Source: an uncultured Christensenella sp.
GTDB taxonomy: Bacteria > Bacillota > Clostridia > Christensenellales > UBA3700
NCBI GenBank assembly: GCA_949290515.1
Contig: CASERZ010000012.1
Span: 16,138-80,137 of the forward strand
Direction: 5' to 3'
DNA length: 64,000 bases
Part shown: positions 52,608-61,785 of the stretch, piece by piece
Numbering within the stretch: position 1 is the first letter of the stretch
How the letters are laid out: each line of letters begins with the position of its first letter
Notes under the pieces: generated by a model
The model's input: the letters and a program-made list of their open reading frames with translations, nothing else
Told to the model about the DNA's origin: nothing
Databases searched by the model: none
Position numbers and translations under genes: made by a program

Positions 52608-55600
52608 ATGAGAAAAAGAATAAGTATTACCGTGCTTGTCGTACTGCTAGCGGTACTTATGATTACTATGACGGCTTGCAGAGAAAAAGACGAGAATGGT
52701 CTTTATAAGTTGGACAAGCCCTCTAATCTGGCAATAAACGGAAGTACTCTCAGCTGGGACAGCGTTTCGGACGCCGTCGAGTATTATATCGCGATTAACG
52801 GCGAGGAAAAGACCAGTACGGCAAACACTACCTACAATCTTGCCGAAATCGTCAGCGGCTACGGTAACTTCAATGTAACCGTAAGAGCATACGGAGACGG
52901 TAAAAAATACGGCACCAGCGACTGGAGTGACGTATTCGTATACCGCAAGGGCAATGCTCTCGATACTCCTGTAGTTAAGGTAAACGCTTCCGAAAAGAAG
53001 GCTGAATGGCAGGCTGTGGAAAACAGTGCTTCTTACGAAGTAAAGGTTTATGACGGAGAAAATCTTCTTCTCGACAGCAAGGAAACTACCGATACTTTCT
53101 ACGTATTTAACAAAACCGGAGACGACGGCAAGGACGTATATGCCGACTATGACAAATATAAAATTACCGTTGTGGCAAAACCAGACGAAGCAAACGTGCA
53201 ATACGACGTTTCGGTAGCGGGTACGGCTTTTTATATCAATTCCAAAGTGCTTGATACTCCCGTATTCAGCAGTCTTACCTCTACGGTACGTTGGAACAAG
53301 GTAGAGAATGCAAAATCCTATACGCTCAGACTTACTCACGAGGACGGCACTTATCAGGAGTTTTCCACTACGGGTACGAGTTATCAACGCAGTAAATTTA
53401 CTTTTGACAAAGCAGGACAGTATTACTTTACCATTAGAGCAGACGGAGACGGAGAAGTATTTATCAGCAGTCAATTCAGCGAAAGAAGCGAGGACTATAA
53501 GGTAACCAAACTCGAATCCATTGCTCCCGAAGACCTTGAACTTTCATACGATTCCTCAGGTAAAGCTACTCTTAAATGGAAGATTGACGCAAACTCGCTT
53601 GCAAACAACTTCAATCTCGGACTTAAAGCTAAGCTTGCAGACGGAGAAGAGGAGCTTGACAGCTCGCTCACAAGCAAGACTATATCCAACAAAGTTACTT
53701 TCGTGGTAGGAGACGTATACGACGTTTACAATTACGTATCCGCAGATACCGTTGAGCCTCAGACGGGCGAAACTATGCTCGTATACGACTTTGACGGAAT
53801 GCTCAAAGTTCAGAGAAACGGTAACGAATATTTTGTATACGACAAGGACGGACAGCAGATAGCATACGAAAACTTCAAGCCTTCCGCAAGCGTCGATATT
53901 GTTTACAAATCCGACGCGGAAGAGGGTAAGAATTACGTGCTGATGCCTTGCGAATACAACACCGGAGACGGCAGTCTTGCCGTACAGAATACCGGGGAGG
54001 AACAAAACGTATTGGGCTCGGACGGAAAACAGCTCTACTTCTTCGAGACTGAGTCTGACCTCGATATCGTCAAATATATAGAATACGGTTCGGACGGCAA
54101 CCCCGCTTATCACGTATTCGAGATTATGCTCGACAGTATTTTTATAAAGTCGGAGACTACGGGCGAAGGAGACGAGGAAACGACTACTCATACCCCCGTT
54201 ATCAGCGACCCCGATTATTACGGAAAACTCTACGATATATCGGTAGCTACAGGCAATTCGGGCATTAAGTTCGAATACGGTAACGACGTGTATGCAGAAG
54301 CGCAGTATCTCAGTTATATGATACCTACAAAAGACGCATACGGTGCGTGGAGTATAAACAATATAGGCGAATTTGCGTTTATTTTCGTCAACAGTTTTGC
54401 TAATCCTTCCAACACAGACACCTACGATATTGCCGCAAATATCAACTTCGGCGGATACGAGGTAGTAAATATAAAAGATTTTTACGGAAAAATCAACGGC
54501 AACGACCATACCGTAACCAATATCGTACTCACTGAAAAGAGACTGACCTCTGAAGGTGTTAAAATCGTAAGAGACAGCGCAGATACGATGAGCTACTCGC
54601 TATTCGGCGATATTAAAGCAGGAGCTGCAATCAACAGACTGTTCTTCCTCGGCGTACAGGTTAAGGAAATTGATTTCGAAAACCTTGCTGAGGAAATCAA
54701 GACAATAAACGTTGCTCCTTTTGCGATAAACAACTACGGAGAAATCTCTCAAATTGCCGTTCAGTCCGATAAGATTGAAATCGAAAGCGCGAATATCGCA
54801 GGCTTCGTACTCAACAACTACAACTATATCTCTAACGTACAGGTTTACGCCGACCTCAAGGGCAGAAACGTAGCCGGTATCACTCTCAACAACAAGTCTG
54901 CTTCTACCGACAGCTTTGCAAGATTGCTTTACTGCGGTTTCTACGGAGATATCGAGTGCAATATAGGCGAATATCTTACTGACGGCGTCAAGGAAATTTA
55001 CGGCGCGGGACTTGCTCTCGTCAACGAAACGGTTGCTACCGACGGTACGATAGCACTTATAAACGGTTGCTACGCAATAGGCAGCGTTACCGTCAACGGT
55101 GAGGCTCTCGACGGTGTTTATGCCGCAGGTCTCGTGGCTGTCAATAAGTCAAATATATCTATGTCTTACACGGGTGAGTTTACGCTCAACAACATTTACG
55201 AATCCGTTACCGCCAACGGCAACAACGGTTATGCAGGCGGTTTCGTAGCTTACAATACTGGTACAATAAGCGATTCGTATGCTACCGACAAGGCTTCTGC
55301 AAGCACCTATGCAGGCGGTTTCGTAGGTCTCAACGAAGGTACTGTTACAAGCTGTTATGCTACCGGCAACACTACTGTGGGCGGAACTTACAACGGTGCG
55401 TTTGCAGGCTTGAGTACGGGCACGATTGAAAAATGCGCAAGCTATTCTCAGGATAACTGGGCTAAGGACAACTATACTCAGATATTCACTCAGAGCGAAC
55501 AGCTCAATTCTATCGTACAAGTACTCTATCCCGATACCGACGCGAATATGACTGTTGTCAGCGGTCAGGGCTACCGTAACCCTCTAATCAACGGTTTGGT

Positions 55601-55805
55601 TTATACAAAGGATTATACGGTAACGATGCTTCCTGCGACTTCCGACGTGGTTGCTAAGGGTATTGCAATAGGCAGCGACGGACAGATTACCGAAATAGAA
55701 GGAGACGGAGACAATATCTACGGCAACCTCACTAAGGGAAGCAGAGTAATTGTCGCGCTCGTCAACGGCGCTACCGTGAGATACGTCTACGGCACTGTAA
55801 AATAA
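52608..55805 (+). CDS. Large surface lipoprotein with fibronectin-III and GLUG repeats
   Basis: A 1065-residue lipoprotein: signal peptide with lipobox MTAC (Cys 24), then about four fibronectin type III-like modules (roughly 36-110, 117-215, 222-310, 315-400; each opens with a L-x-W-x-x-V/N pattern such as LSWDSVSDAVEYYIAI and RWNKVENAKSYTLRL), a middle region of unknown type (400-640), and a C-terminal stretch with GLUG-like motifs (YAGGFVAYNTGTIS, YAGGFVGLNEGTVT, YNGAFAGLSTGTIE near 880-960). GLUG repeats occur in proteins with IgA-peptidase or adhesin roles. It is probably a surface binding protein. Monocistronic with clear promoter and terminator. Confidence 0.88.
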   Translation: MRKRISITVLVVLLAVLMITMTACREKDENGLYKLDKPSNLAINGSTLSWDSVSDAVEYYIAINGEEKTSTANTTYNLAEIVSGYGNFNVTVRAYGDGKKYGTSDWSDVFVYRKGNALDTPVVKVNASEKKAEWQAVENSASYEVKVYDGENLLLDSKETTDTFYVFNKTGDDGKDVYADYDKYKITVVAKPDEANVQYDVSVAGTAFYINSKVLDTPVFSSLTSTVRWNKVENAKSYTLRLTHEDGTYQEFSTTGTSYQRSKFTFDKAGQYYFTIRADGDGEVFISSQFSERSEDYKVTKLESIAPEDLELSYDSSGKATLKWKIDANSLANNFNLGLKAKLADGEEELDSSLTSKTISNKVTFVVGDVYDVYNYVSADTVEPQTGETMLVYDFDGMLKVQRNGNEYFVYDKDGQQIAYENFKPSASVDIVYKSDAEEGKNYVLMPCEYNTGDGSLAVQNTGEEQNVLGSDGKQLYFFETESDLDIVKYIEYGSDGNPAYHVFEIMLDSIFIKSETTGEGDEETTTHTPVISDPDYYGKLYDISVATGNSGIKFEYGNDVYAEAQYLSYMIPTKDAYGAWSINNIGEFAFIFVNSFANPSNTDTYDIAANINFGGYEVVNIKDFYGKINGNDHTVTNIVLTEKRLTSEGVKIVRDSADTMSYSLFGDIKAGAAINRLFFLGVQVKEIDFENLAEEIKTINVAPFAINNYGEISQIAVQSDKIEIESANIAGFVLNNYNYISNVQVYADLKGRNVAGITLNNKSASTDSFARLLYCGFYGDIECNIGEYLTDGVKEIYGAGLALVNETVATDGTIALINGCYAIGSVTVNGEALDGVYAAGLVAVNKSNISMSYTGEFTLNNIYESVTANGNNGYAGGFVAYNTGTISDSYATDKASASTYAGGFVGLNEGTVTSCYATGNTTVGGTYNGAFAGLSTGTIEKCASYSQDNWAKDNYTQIFTQSEQLNSIVQVLYPDTDANMTVVSGQGYRNPLINGLVYTKDYTVTMLPATSDVVAKGIAIGSDGQITEIEGDGDNIYGNLTKGSRVIVALVNGATVRYVYGTVK

Positions 55806-55821
55806 AAACCGACTTAATGAC

Positions 55822-55852
55822 AAAAAAGACCTTCGCAAGAGGGTCTTTTTTT
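55822..55852 (+). terminator. Intrinsic terminator
   Basis: AAAAAAGACC / GGTCTTTTTTT with TTCGCAAGAG loop. Confidence 0.9.
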
Positions 55853-55917
55853 ATGTCGCAAAGGTAAAAGTGAGTCTTGATTATAAAAGACGTAAGCTAT
55901 GCGATAATTAAGTCAAA

Positions 55918-55946
55918 TTGACAACTGTTAATAATAATGATATAAT
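55918..55946 (+). promoter_or_regulatory. Consensus sigma-A promoter of the GH51 gene
   Basis: TTGACA, 17-base spacer, TATAAT, also with extended TGA. Shine-Dalgarno AGAGGTG. Confidence 0.88.
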
Positions 55947-55964
55947 TATTATAAGAGGTGAAAA

Positions 55965-58268
55965 ATGAAAAGAACAGCAGTATCGGTAATTATTTGTGCA
56001 TTGATTTTGGTGTTTGTTTTTACGGGTTGCGACGGTATGAATACCATATCTTTTACAGTCTCTAAAGACAACGTCGGTATAGAGATATCACAGGATATGT
56101 ACGGGCTTTTTCTCGAAGACATTTCCTATGCGGGCGACGGCGGACTGGTGTCCAATCTCGTAGCAAACGGCAGTTTCGAATACGAGGCTTTGCCTCTTTC
56201 CAACTGGTTTATTACCAACTTATCGGCTACTGTGGGCAGTGAAGAAGGGCTCAATGAAAAAAACACAAAATACTTAAAGGTTGATGCTGACGGCATAGGC
56301 AATTTTTTAAATGCCGGCTATTTGGAATATTACGATTATCTCACCGAAGACTACAATATCGACAAAATGAATTCTCCTGATATGGGATTCAAAAAAGACG
56401 CTGTCTATGACCTCTCTTTCTATATCAAAAACATTGATTTTGAGGGAAGTATCAAGGTAGGGCTCATCTCGTATGAAAATCTAAACGATTATTGCGAGGC
56501 TATCGAGATTCCCTCTGCAGGAGAGGGCTGGACGAAGATAGAAAAGCGACTCGTCTCCAAAGCGAGCGAGGACGGCGGACTTCTCTTCATGGTCGACGGC
56601 GTGGGCGAATTTTGCGTGGATTTCGTTTCGCTCGTGCCGCAGGACAGTTACGGTTACGGCAATGACGAATGGAAATACGTGACTTTAAGAAGCGATATGG
56701 TACAGGCGCTTTACGATTTGTCACCTTCTTTTATACGTTTCCCCGGTGGCTGTCTTGCAGAGGGCGACAATCTCGAAAATCTTTTCAGCTGGAAGAATAC
56801 GATAGGACCTCTCGAGGAGAGAGAGCAGACCTCCAATATCTGGAACGATGACGAAAACGGCAAGGCTTACAATAATACTTTCGCACTCGGATATCACGAG
56901 TACTTTCAGCTGTGCGACGATTTGGGAGCAAAGCCTCTTCCCATTCTCAACGTGGGTATGATATGCCAGTTTGAAGCCAACTACAACGAAGTTTCTGAAA
57001 AATACAAGAAAGGTAAAATGACTTTTGCCGAGTGGCAGGCATACCTCGATACGGTTGCGCTCAGACCGTCAACCGATGAGTTTAACTCTTACGTGCAGGA
57101 TATTCTCGACCTTATCGAATACGCCAACGGCGATACTACTACCTACTGGGGTGCGATTCGCGCTCGAAACGGACATCCCGAGCCTTTTAACCTTGAATAT
57201 ATCGGTTTGGGCAACGAAAACTGGGGAGAGCTTTACTGGCGTAACTTCGACGCGATTTATCAGGTAATCAAGAGGGAACATCCCGAAATTACGATAATAT
57301 CTTCGGCTTCTTACGAATTTGAGGGGGAGAGAATAGACGAATCGTGGGAGCTTATAAACGACAGGTATCCCGATACGGTTGTGGACGAGCATTACTATAC
57401 GGGCAACAACACGCTTTTCAGAAACAATGACCGTTACGACAGCTATGACCGTGACGGCGCAAAGGTTTTTGTCGGAGAATATGCGGCTACCTGCTGGGGC
57501 TTCGGAAAGCTGACCACAAAGAGCAATATCTGGGAGGCTGTCGAAGAGGCGAGCTATCTTACGGGAATAGAGCGCAACGGCGATATAGTGGTTATGGCGT
57601 CTTACGCTCCTACTTTTGCCAAGATAAATTCGCAGTGCTGGGACGTAAATATGATATGGTTCGATTCGCAGAATATAGTGCTTACGCCAAGTTATTACGT
57701 GCAAATGCTCTATGCAAACAATTACGGTACCAACTACGTAAACGTAGATTTTAACAAGAGCGGAGTATATACTTCCACTACGGTTGACGAAGAAGAGCAA
57801 GTGCTCTACATAAAGCTTGTCAATTCCAACGGCAAGTCAATGCCTGTAAATCTCGATATCGACGGCTTCGGCAATTTGAACGCCGCGTCTATGCAGTATA
57901 TATCGGGTGAGAAGGGAGCGTGCAACGAGTTAGGCTCGACTACCGTTTTGCCAGCTCAGGAAGATTGCGCTATCGACGGCAATACCGTTTCGACTAACGT
58001 AGACGCTTACAGCGTAAATGTTATACGTATTTATTACGGCGAAAATGACGGTAGCCGCGCATACGTGCTTCCCGAAGTTCTTTCGACAATGGAAAGCAAT
58101 CTTACAGAATATACGGGATTTTACGTTACGCCTGAGACGCTTATGGCAATATTCATCCCTTTGGGAATAGTGATTATCGCAGGAGCGTGCGTTGCGTTGT
58201 TCTTTATCGTCAAAAAGGCGTATAAAAAGAGAAAGCAAAAAATCAGTGCTTCCAACGGCGAGGAATAA
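55965..58268 (+). CDS. GH51 alpha-L-arabinofuranosidase, lipoprotein with C-terminal membrane helix
   Basis: A 767-residue enzyme. A signal peptide with lipobox FTGC (Cys 22) is followed by the GH51 opening DMYGLFLEDISYAGDGGL, a carbohydrate-binding-like insert (about 60-225), and the barrel with FIRFPGGCLAEGDN, the acid/base Glu in IGLGNENWGE (near 418) and the nucleophile Glu in VFVGEYA (near 505), plus the C-terminal jelly-roll. Unusually a membrane helix (about 728-750) and basic tail close the protein, giving it a lipid anchor at one end and a helix at the other. It removes arabinose from arabinoxylan or arabinan at the cell surface. Confidence 0.92.
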   Translation: MKRTAVSVIICALILVFVFTGCDGMNTISFTVSKDNVGIEISQDMYGLFLEDISYAGDGGLVSNLVANGSFEYEALPLSNWFITNLSATVGSEEGLNEKNTKYLKVDADGIGNFLNAGYLEYYDYLTEDYNIDKMNSPDMGFKKDAVYDLSFYIKNIDFEGSIKVGLISYENLNDYCEAIEIPSAGEGWTKIEKRLVSKASEDGGLLFMVDGVGEFCVDFVSLVPQDSYGYGNDEWKYVTLRSDMVQALYDLSPSFIRFPGGCLAEGDNLENLFSWKNTIGPLEEREQTSNIWNDDENGKAYNNTFALGYHEYFQLCDDLGAKPLPILNVGMICQFEANYNEVSEKYKKGKMTFAEWQAYLDTVALRPSTDEFNSYVQDILDLIEYANGDTTTYWGAIRARNGHPEPFNLEYIGLGNENWGELYWRNFDAIYQVIKREHPEITIISSASYEFEGERIDESWELINDRYPDTVVDEHYYTGNNTLFRNNDRYDSYDRDGAKVFVGEYAATCWGFGKLTTKSNIWEAVEEASYLTGIERNGDIVVMASYAPTFAKINSQCWDVNMIWFDSQNIVLTPSYYVQMLYANNYGTNYVNVDFNKSGVYTSTTVDEEEQVLYIKLVNSNGKSMPVNLDIDGFGNLNAASMQYISGEKGACNELGSTTVLPAQEDCAIDGNTVSTNVDAYSVNVIRIYYGENDGSRAYVLPEVLSTMESNLTEYTGFYVTPETLMAIFIPLGIVIIAGACVALFFIVKKAYKKRKQKISASNGEE

Positions 58269-58360
58269 CCCCTGTTGCAATTATTGTCAAAGATAAAAAG
58301 AGCGATTATTAACTCTATGAGTTAAGTTATCAAAAAACGTTGAGTATATACGGCAACGGT

Positions 58361-58389
58361 TTGACATATCACGACAAATAATGTAAAAT
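58361..58389 (+). promoter_or_regulatory. Sigma-A promoter of guaA
   Basis: TTGACA, 17-base spacer, TAAAAT; AAGGAGAGAG follows before ATG 58420. Confidence 0.83.
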
Positions 58390-58419
58390 TGATTTGTATA
58401 AAAACCAAGGAGAGAGAAT

Positions 58420-59697
58420 ATGAAACAAAATATGATTGCAATACTTGACCTCGGCAGTGAAGAAAATTCTGCTCTTGCAAGAGAGATTAGAGCAATGGGA
58501 GTATACAGCGAGATTTATCCTCACGATATTTCCGCAGACACTCTCAAGGCTATGTCTAATCTGAAAGGTATTATTCTTAACGGCGGTCCCAACAACGTGG
58601 TAGACGGCGTGAAAATTGACGCTAGTGCAGACGTATATGCTTGCGGTTTGCCTGTTGTAGCACTAAATCACGCTACTTCTAAGTGCTCGAAGCTTGACAA
58701 AAAAGACCTCAAAGAATTTGTCTTTGACGTATGCAAGTGCGAAGCCAATTGGAATATGCAAAACTTTATCGACGACCAGGTAGAGCTTTTGAGAAAGCAA
58801 ATCGGCGACAAGAAAGTATTGCTTGCTCTCTCGGGCGGAGTAGACAGCTCTGTAGTTGCCGCTCTCTTGATTAAGGCAATCGGCAAGCAGCTTGTCTGTG
58901 TGCACGTAAATCACGGTCTTTTGAGAAAGGGCGAGCCTGAGCAGGTTGTCAAGGTATTCAGAGAAGAACTCGGCGCAACTCTTATTTACAGCGACAGCGT
59001 AGACAGATTTTTGGACAAGCTTGCAGGTGTCGAAGACCCTGAGAAGAAGAGAAAAATTATCGGTGCTGAGTTTATCAGAGTATTCGAAGAAGAGGCGAGA
59101 AAACTTGACGGTATCGACTTTTTGGCACAGGGTACCATATATCCCGACATTGTCGAGAGCGGTACCAAGACCAACAAGATTGTCAAGTCGCATCACAACG
59201 TAGGCGGACTTCCCGACGATTTGAAGTTTGAACTCGTAGAGCCTTTGAAGTATTTGTTCAAGGACGAAGTAAGAGCCTGCGGTAAGGCACTCGGACTTCC
59301 CGACGATATGGTTTACCGTCAGCCCTTCCCCGGTCCCGGTTTAGGCGTAAGATGCCTCGGTGCAATCACCAGAGACAGACTCGAAGCGGTAAGAGAAAGC
59401 GACGCTATTTTGAGAGAAGAGTTTGCAAAGGCAGGTTTGCAGGGCAAGGTATGGCAGTACTTCACGCTTATTCCCGATACCAAGTCTGTAGGCGTCAAGG
59501 ACAATGCGCGCTCCTATGAGTGGCCGGTTGTTATCCGTGCCGTAAATACTATCGACGCAATGACAGCATCAATCGAGCATATTGACTGGGCACTTCTCGA
59601 TAAGATTACCAAGAGAATAATCACCGAAGTCAAGGGCGTCAACAGAGTATGTTACGACTGTACTCCTAAGCCTACGGGTACTATCGAGTGGGAATAA
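58420..59697 (+). CDS. guaA: GMP synthase with vestigial amidotransferase domain
   Basis: A 425-residue GMP synthase, about 90-100 residues shorter than usual. The ATP-pyrophosphatase domain is complete (LALSGGVDSSVVAALL near 137-152, VCVHVNHGLLRKGE, GTIYPDIVES, SHHNVGGLP) and so is the dimerisation domain (RQPFPGPGLGVRCLG to the C-terminal TGTIEWE). The loss is all in the N-terminal glutaminase: ILDLGSEEN and GIILNGGPNNVV are recognisable, but the nucleophile elbow GICYG is replaced by VALNHA with no Cys, and the segment with the catalytic His and Glu is absent. It should use free ammonia to aminate XMP. Strong codon bias and promoter argue that it is the working enzyme. Confidence 0.93.
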   Translation: MKQNMIAILDLGSEENSALAREIRAMGVYSEIYPHDISADTLKAMSNLKGIILNGGPNNVVDGVKIDASADVYACGLPVVALNHATSKCSKLDKKDLKEFVFDVCKCEANWNMQNFIDDQVELLRKQIGDKKVLLALSGGVDSSVVAALLIKAIGKQLVCVHVNHGLLRKGEPEQVVKVFREELGATLIYSDSVDRFLDKLAGVEDPEKKRKIIGAEFIRVFEEEARKLDGIDFLAQGTIYPDIVESGTKTNKIVKSHHNVGGLPDDLKFELVEPLKYLFKDEVRACGKALGLPDDMVYRQPFPGPGLGVRCLGAITRDRLEAVRESDAILREEFAKAGLQGKVWQYFTLIPDTKSVGVKDNARSYEWPVVIRAVNTIDAMTASIEHIDWALLDKITKRIITEVKGVNRVCYDCTPKPTGTIEWE

Positions 59698-59725
59698 TTT
59701 ACATGCAATCCGACAAATAACAAAT

Positions 59726-59751
59726 AGCAACCTTTCGGGGTTGCTTTTTTA
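59726..59751 (+). terminator. Intrinsic terminator
   Basis: AGCAACC / GGTTGCT with TTTCGG loop and T6. Confidence 0.88.
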
Positions 59752-59802
59752 TGTTAAATCCGCACTCTACGGATTGTAGAGCGGTAGAATAAGGGACGTA
59801 TA

Positions 59803-59831
59803 TTGACCGATATGCGGGGATATGGTATAAT
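59803..59831 (+). promoter_or_regulatory. Promoter of the XRE-DUF1648 regulator
   Basis: TTGACC, 17-base spacer, TATAAT preceded by TGG. The -35 is embedded in CGTATATTGAC (59797-59807), a word repeated at the next promoter. Confidence 0.78.
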
Positions 59832-59849
59832 CTAGCAAAAGGAGAGATT

Positions 59850-60788
59850 ATGACCAAGGAAGAGATTTTCGCACTAAAACTCAAAGAACTCAGACGCTCC
59901 AAAAATATGACGCAAAAACAACTTGCGGATATGCTTTGCGTGAGCGATAAGAACCTCTCTAAGTGGGAATGCGGACGCTCGACGCCTGACGTATTTTATC
60001 TTCAGGAAATATGCAAGATATTCGGAGTGGAGGCAGAATATTTTTTCGAAGACCTCGCACTCGATACTAAAGAAGATAAAGAATTGCATAAGAAGAAGTT
60101 GAGCTTAGTCTTTTGGAGATGGGTTGCCGTTATATTATGTCTTTCGTCGTTTGCGCTTTTTATTTCGGTGGTTGCGAGAATTTTTCTTCCGACTACTATA
60201 CCTGCGCATTATAACGGGAAAGGTGAAATCGACCGCTGGGGAAGCAGCAGAGAGTTTGTAGGGGTGGGCATAACGTTTTGTCTTTTGGGGTACATGGCGT
60301 TTTTTATAAAAGTGAGCATGATGCAAGGCGATGACAGAATTAAGTCCGCTCATTTAGCAGGCGCGATATTACTTTCTATTCCGCTGTTTACGACGATATT
60401 TATGATAGTGCACTCAATCAAAGTCAACAATGCCGCACTCGGTATGGGGTATACAGCGCAGCAGGGCGATACGTTTGCCAGCTTGTTTAGTGCTATATTG
60501 TGTGAACTCTACATAGTGTGCGGCGCGCTCTGTATGTGCGTAAAGCAAAACGGTATTGCCGGCGTGAGAATACCTCTCACTTTGGAAAACGAAAAAGCGT
60601 GGAATATTCTCAACCGCGGTGTTGGAATGATATTAATCGTTGTATCGGAAATTACTCTTGCAGTCGTGGGACTATGCAATCTCTTGCCGGTATGGAGCGT
60701 AATATTTGTGCCGTTTATTCCCTTTATAGTTACGATTGCGGGAATTCCCGTACTTATCAAAATCAACAAAAAGAAGTTTGCCGATTAA
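59850..60788 (+). CDS. Membrane-bound XRE regulator with DUF1648 (SdpI-like) domain
   Basis: A 312-residue protein joining a Cro/C1 helix-turn-helix (about 10-66; MTQKQLADMLCVSDKNLSKWE) to a membrane domain with six or so helices. The first part of the latter reads IPAHYNGKGEIDRWGSSRE, the DUF1648 signature shared with SdpI immunity proteins. The DNA-binding domain on a membrane anchor suggests it senses a peptide or toxin at the membrane and controls nearby genes. The ABC exporter operon follows 79 bases later behind a promoter sharing an 11-base word with its own. A toxin-immunity or antimicrobial-peptide response is a reasonable guess but not proven. Confidence 0.88.
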   Translation: MTKEEIFALKLKELRRSKNMTQKQLADMLCVSDKNLSKWECGRSTPDVFYLQEICKIFGVEAEYFFEDLALDTKEDKELHKKKLSLVFWRWVAVILCLSSFALFISVVARIFLPTTIPAHYNGKGEIDRWGSSREFVGVGITFCLLGYMAFFIKVSMMQGDDRIKSAHLAGAILLSIPLFTTIFMIVHSIKVNNAALGMGYTAQQGDTFASLFSAILCELYIVCGALCMCVKQNGIAGVRIPLTLENEKAWNILNRGVGMILIVVSEITLAVVGLCNLLPVWSVIFVPFIPFIVTIAGIPVLIKINKKKFAD

Positions 60789-60809
60789 CCGGTGAAAGTC
60801 AGGCGTATA

Positions 60810-60839
60810 TTGACATATGTCCCTTGTCTATTATATAAT
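60810..60839 (+). promoter_or_regulatory. Promoter of the ABC-2 exporter operon
   Basis: TTGACA, 18-base spacer, TATAAT. CGTATATTGAC (60804-60814) repeats the word at the upstream promoter, and GACATATGTC (60812-60821) is a perfect 10-base palindrome across the -35. Confidence 0.75.
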
Positions 60840-60867
60840 ATAAGCAGTTTATTAAGGTAAGGGTACT

Positions 60868-61785
60868 ATGGGACAAGTCATTACAATTGAAAATCTAAAA
60901 AAGAATTACGGCGATATAAAGGCGGTCGACGACATCTCGTTCGGGGTGGAAGAAGGCAGCCTTTTTGCATTCCTCGGTCTTAACGGCGCAGGCAAGAGTA
61001 CGACAATCAATATAATAGCCACTCTTCTCAAAAAAGATTCGGGCAAAGTCCGCATTATGGATTACGACCTCGATACTCAGGCTACGCATATTAGAAACAG
61101 TATAGGCATAGTTTTTCAAGGCTCCATTCTCGACGGTACACTGAGCGTAAAAGACAATCTTAAAATAAGAGCAAGTTTATACGGTTGTTACGGAGAAGCG
61201 TGGAAGAAGAGACTAAAAGAATTGAGCGGGCTTTTGAGCCTTGACGATATACTCAATCGTCCTTACGGAAAACTTTCGGGAGGACAAAGGCGCAGAGTAG
61301 ATATCGCACGGGGACTAATAAATAAACCTCAAATTCTCATACTTGACGAGCCTACTACGGGTCTCGACCCCGTTACGCGTAAGACTGTATGGGAAATAAT
61401 AGAGAAAATAAGAAAAGAAGACAATATGACGGTTTTTCTCACTACGCATTATATGGAAGAGGCAAACAATGCCGACGACGTGGTGATAATAGACGCGGGT
61501 AAGATTGCCGCGAGGGGTACTCCCGTGCAACTCAAAAACGAGTTTTCACGCGACTATCTCATTGTGTATGCTCAGCGCAGTGAGGCTTTAGACAAGGCAT
61601 TTGAAAAACTCGATTACGAATATGACGGCGCATACAGAGTAGTGCTTTCGGGAAGCAGTCAGGCAAAGGAGCTTTTGTCTAAGCACGGCAAACTCATAGA
61701 GGACTTCGAAGTCGTCAAAGGCGATATGGATGACGTATTTCTCAACGTTACCGGGAAAAAACTCACGGGAGGTAACGCAAGATGA
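60868..61785 (+). CDS. ABC transporter ATP-binding protein (DrrA/CcmA type)
   Basis: A 305-residue ATPase. Walker A GLNGAGKST (near 37), Q-loop VFQGSILDGTLSVKDN, signature LSGGQRRRVDIARGL, Walker B LILDEPTTGLDP and the switch His in LTTHYMEEAN are all intact. A C-terminal extension of about 80 residues resembles the DrrA regulatory region. It powers the permease encoded next (ATGA overlap). Such two-component ABC-2 exporters remove drugs, lantibiotics or polysaccharide; the upstream regulator favours antimicrobial export. Confidence 0.94.
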   Translation: MGQVITIENLKKNYGDIKAVDDISFGVEEGSLFAFLGLNGAGKSTTINIIATLLKKDSGKVRIMDYDLDTQATHIRNSIGIVFQGSILDGTLSVKDNLKIRASLYGCYGEAWKKRLKELSGLLSLDDILNRPYGKLSGGQRRRVDIARGLINKPQILILDEPTTGLDPVTRKTVWEIIEKIRKEDNMTVFLTTHYMEEANNADDVVIIDAGKIAARGTPVQLKNEFSRDYLIVYAQRSEALDKAFEKLDYEYDGAYRVVLSGSSQAKELLSKHGKLIEDFEVVKGDMDDVFLNVTGKKLTGGNAR

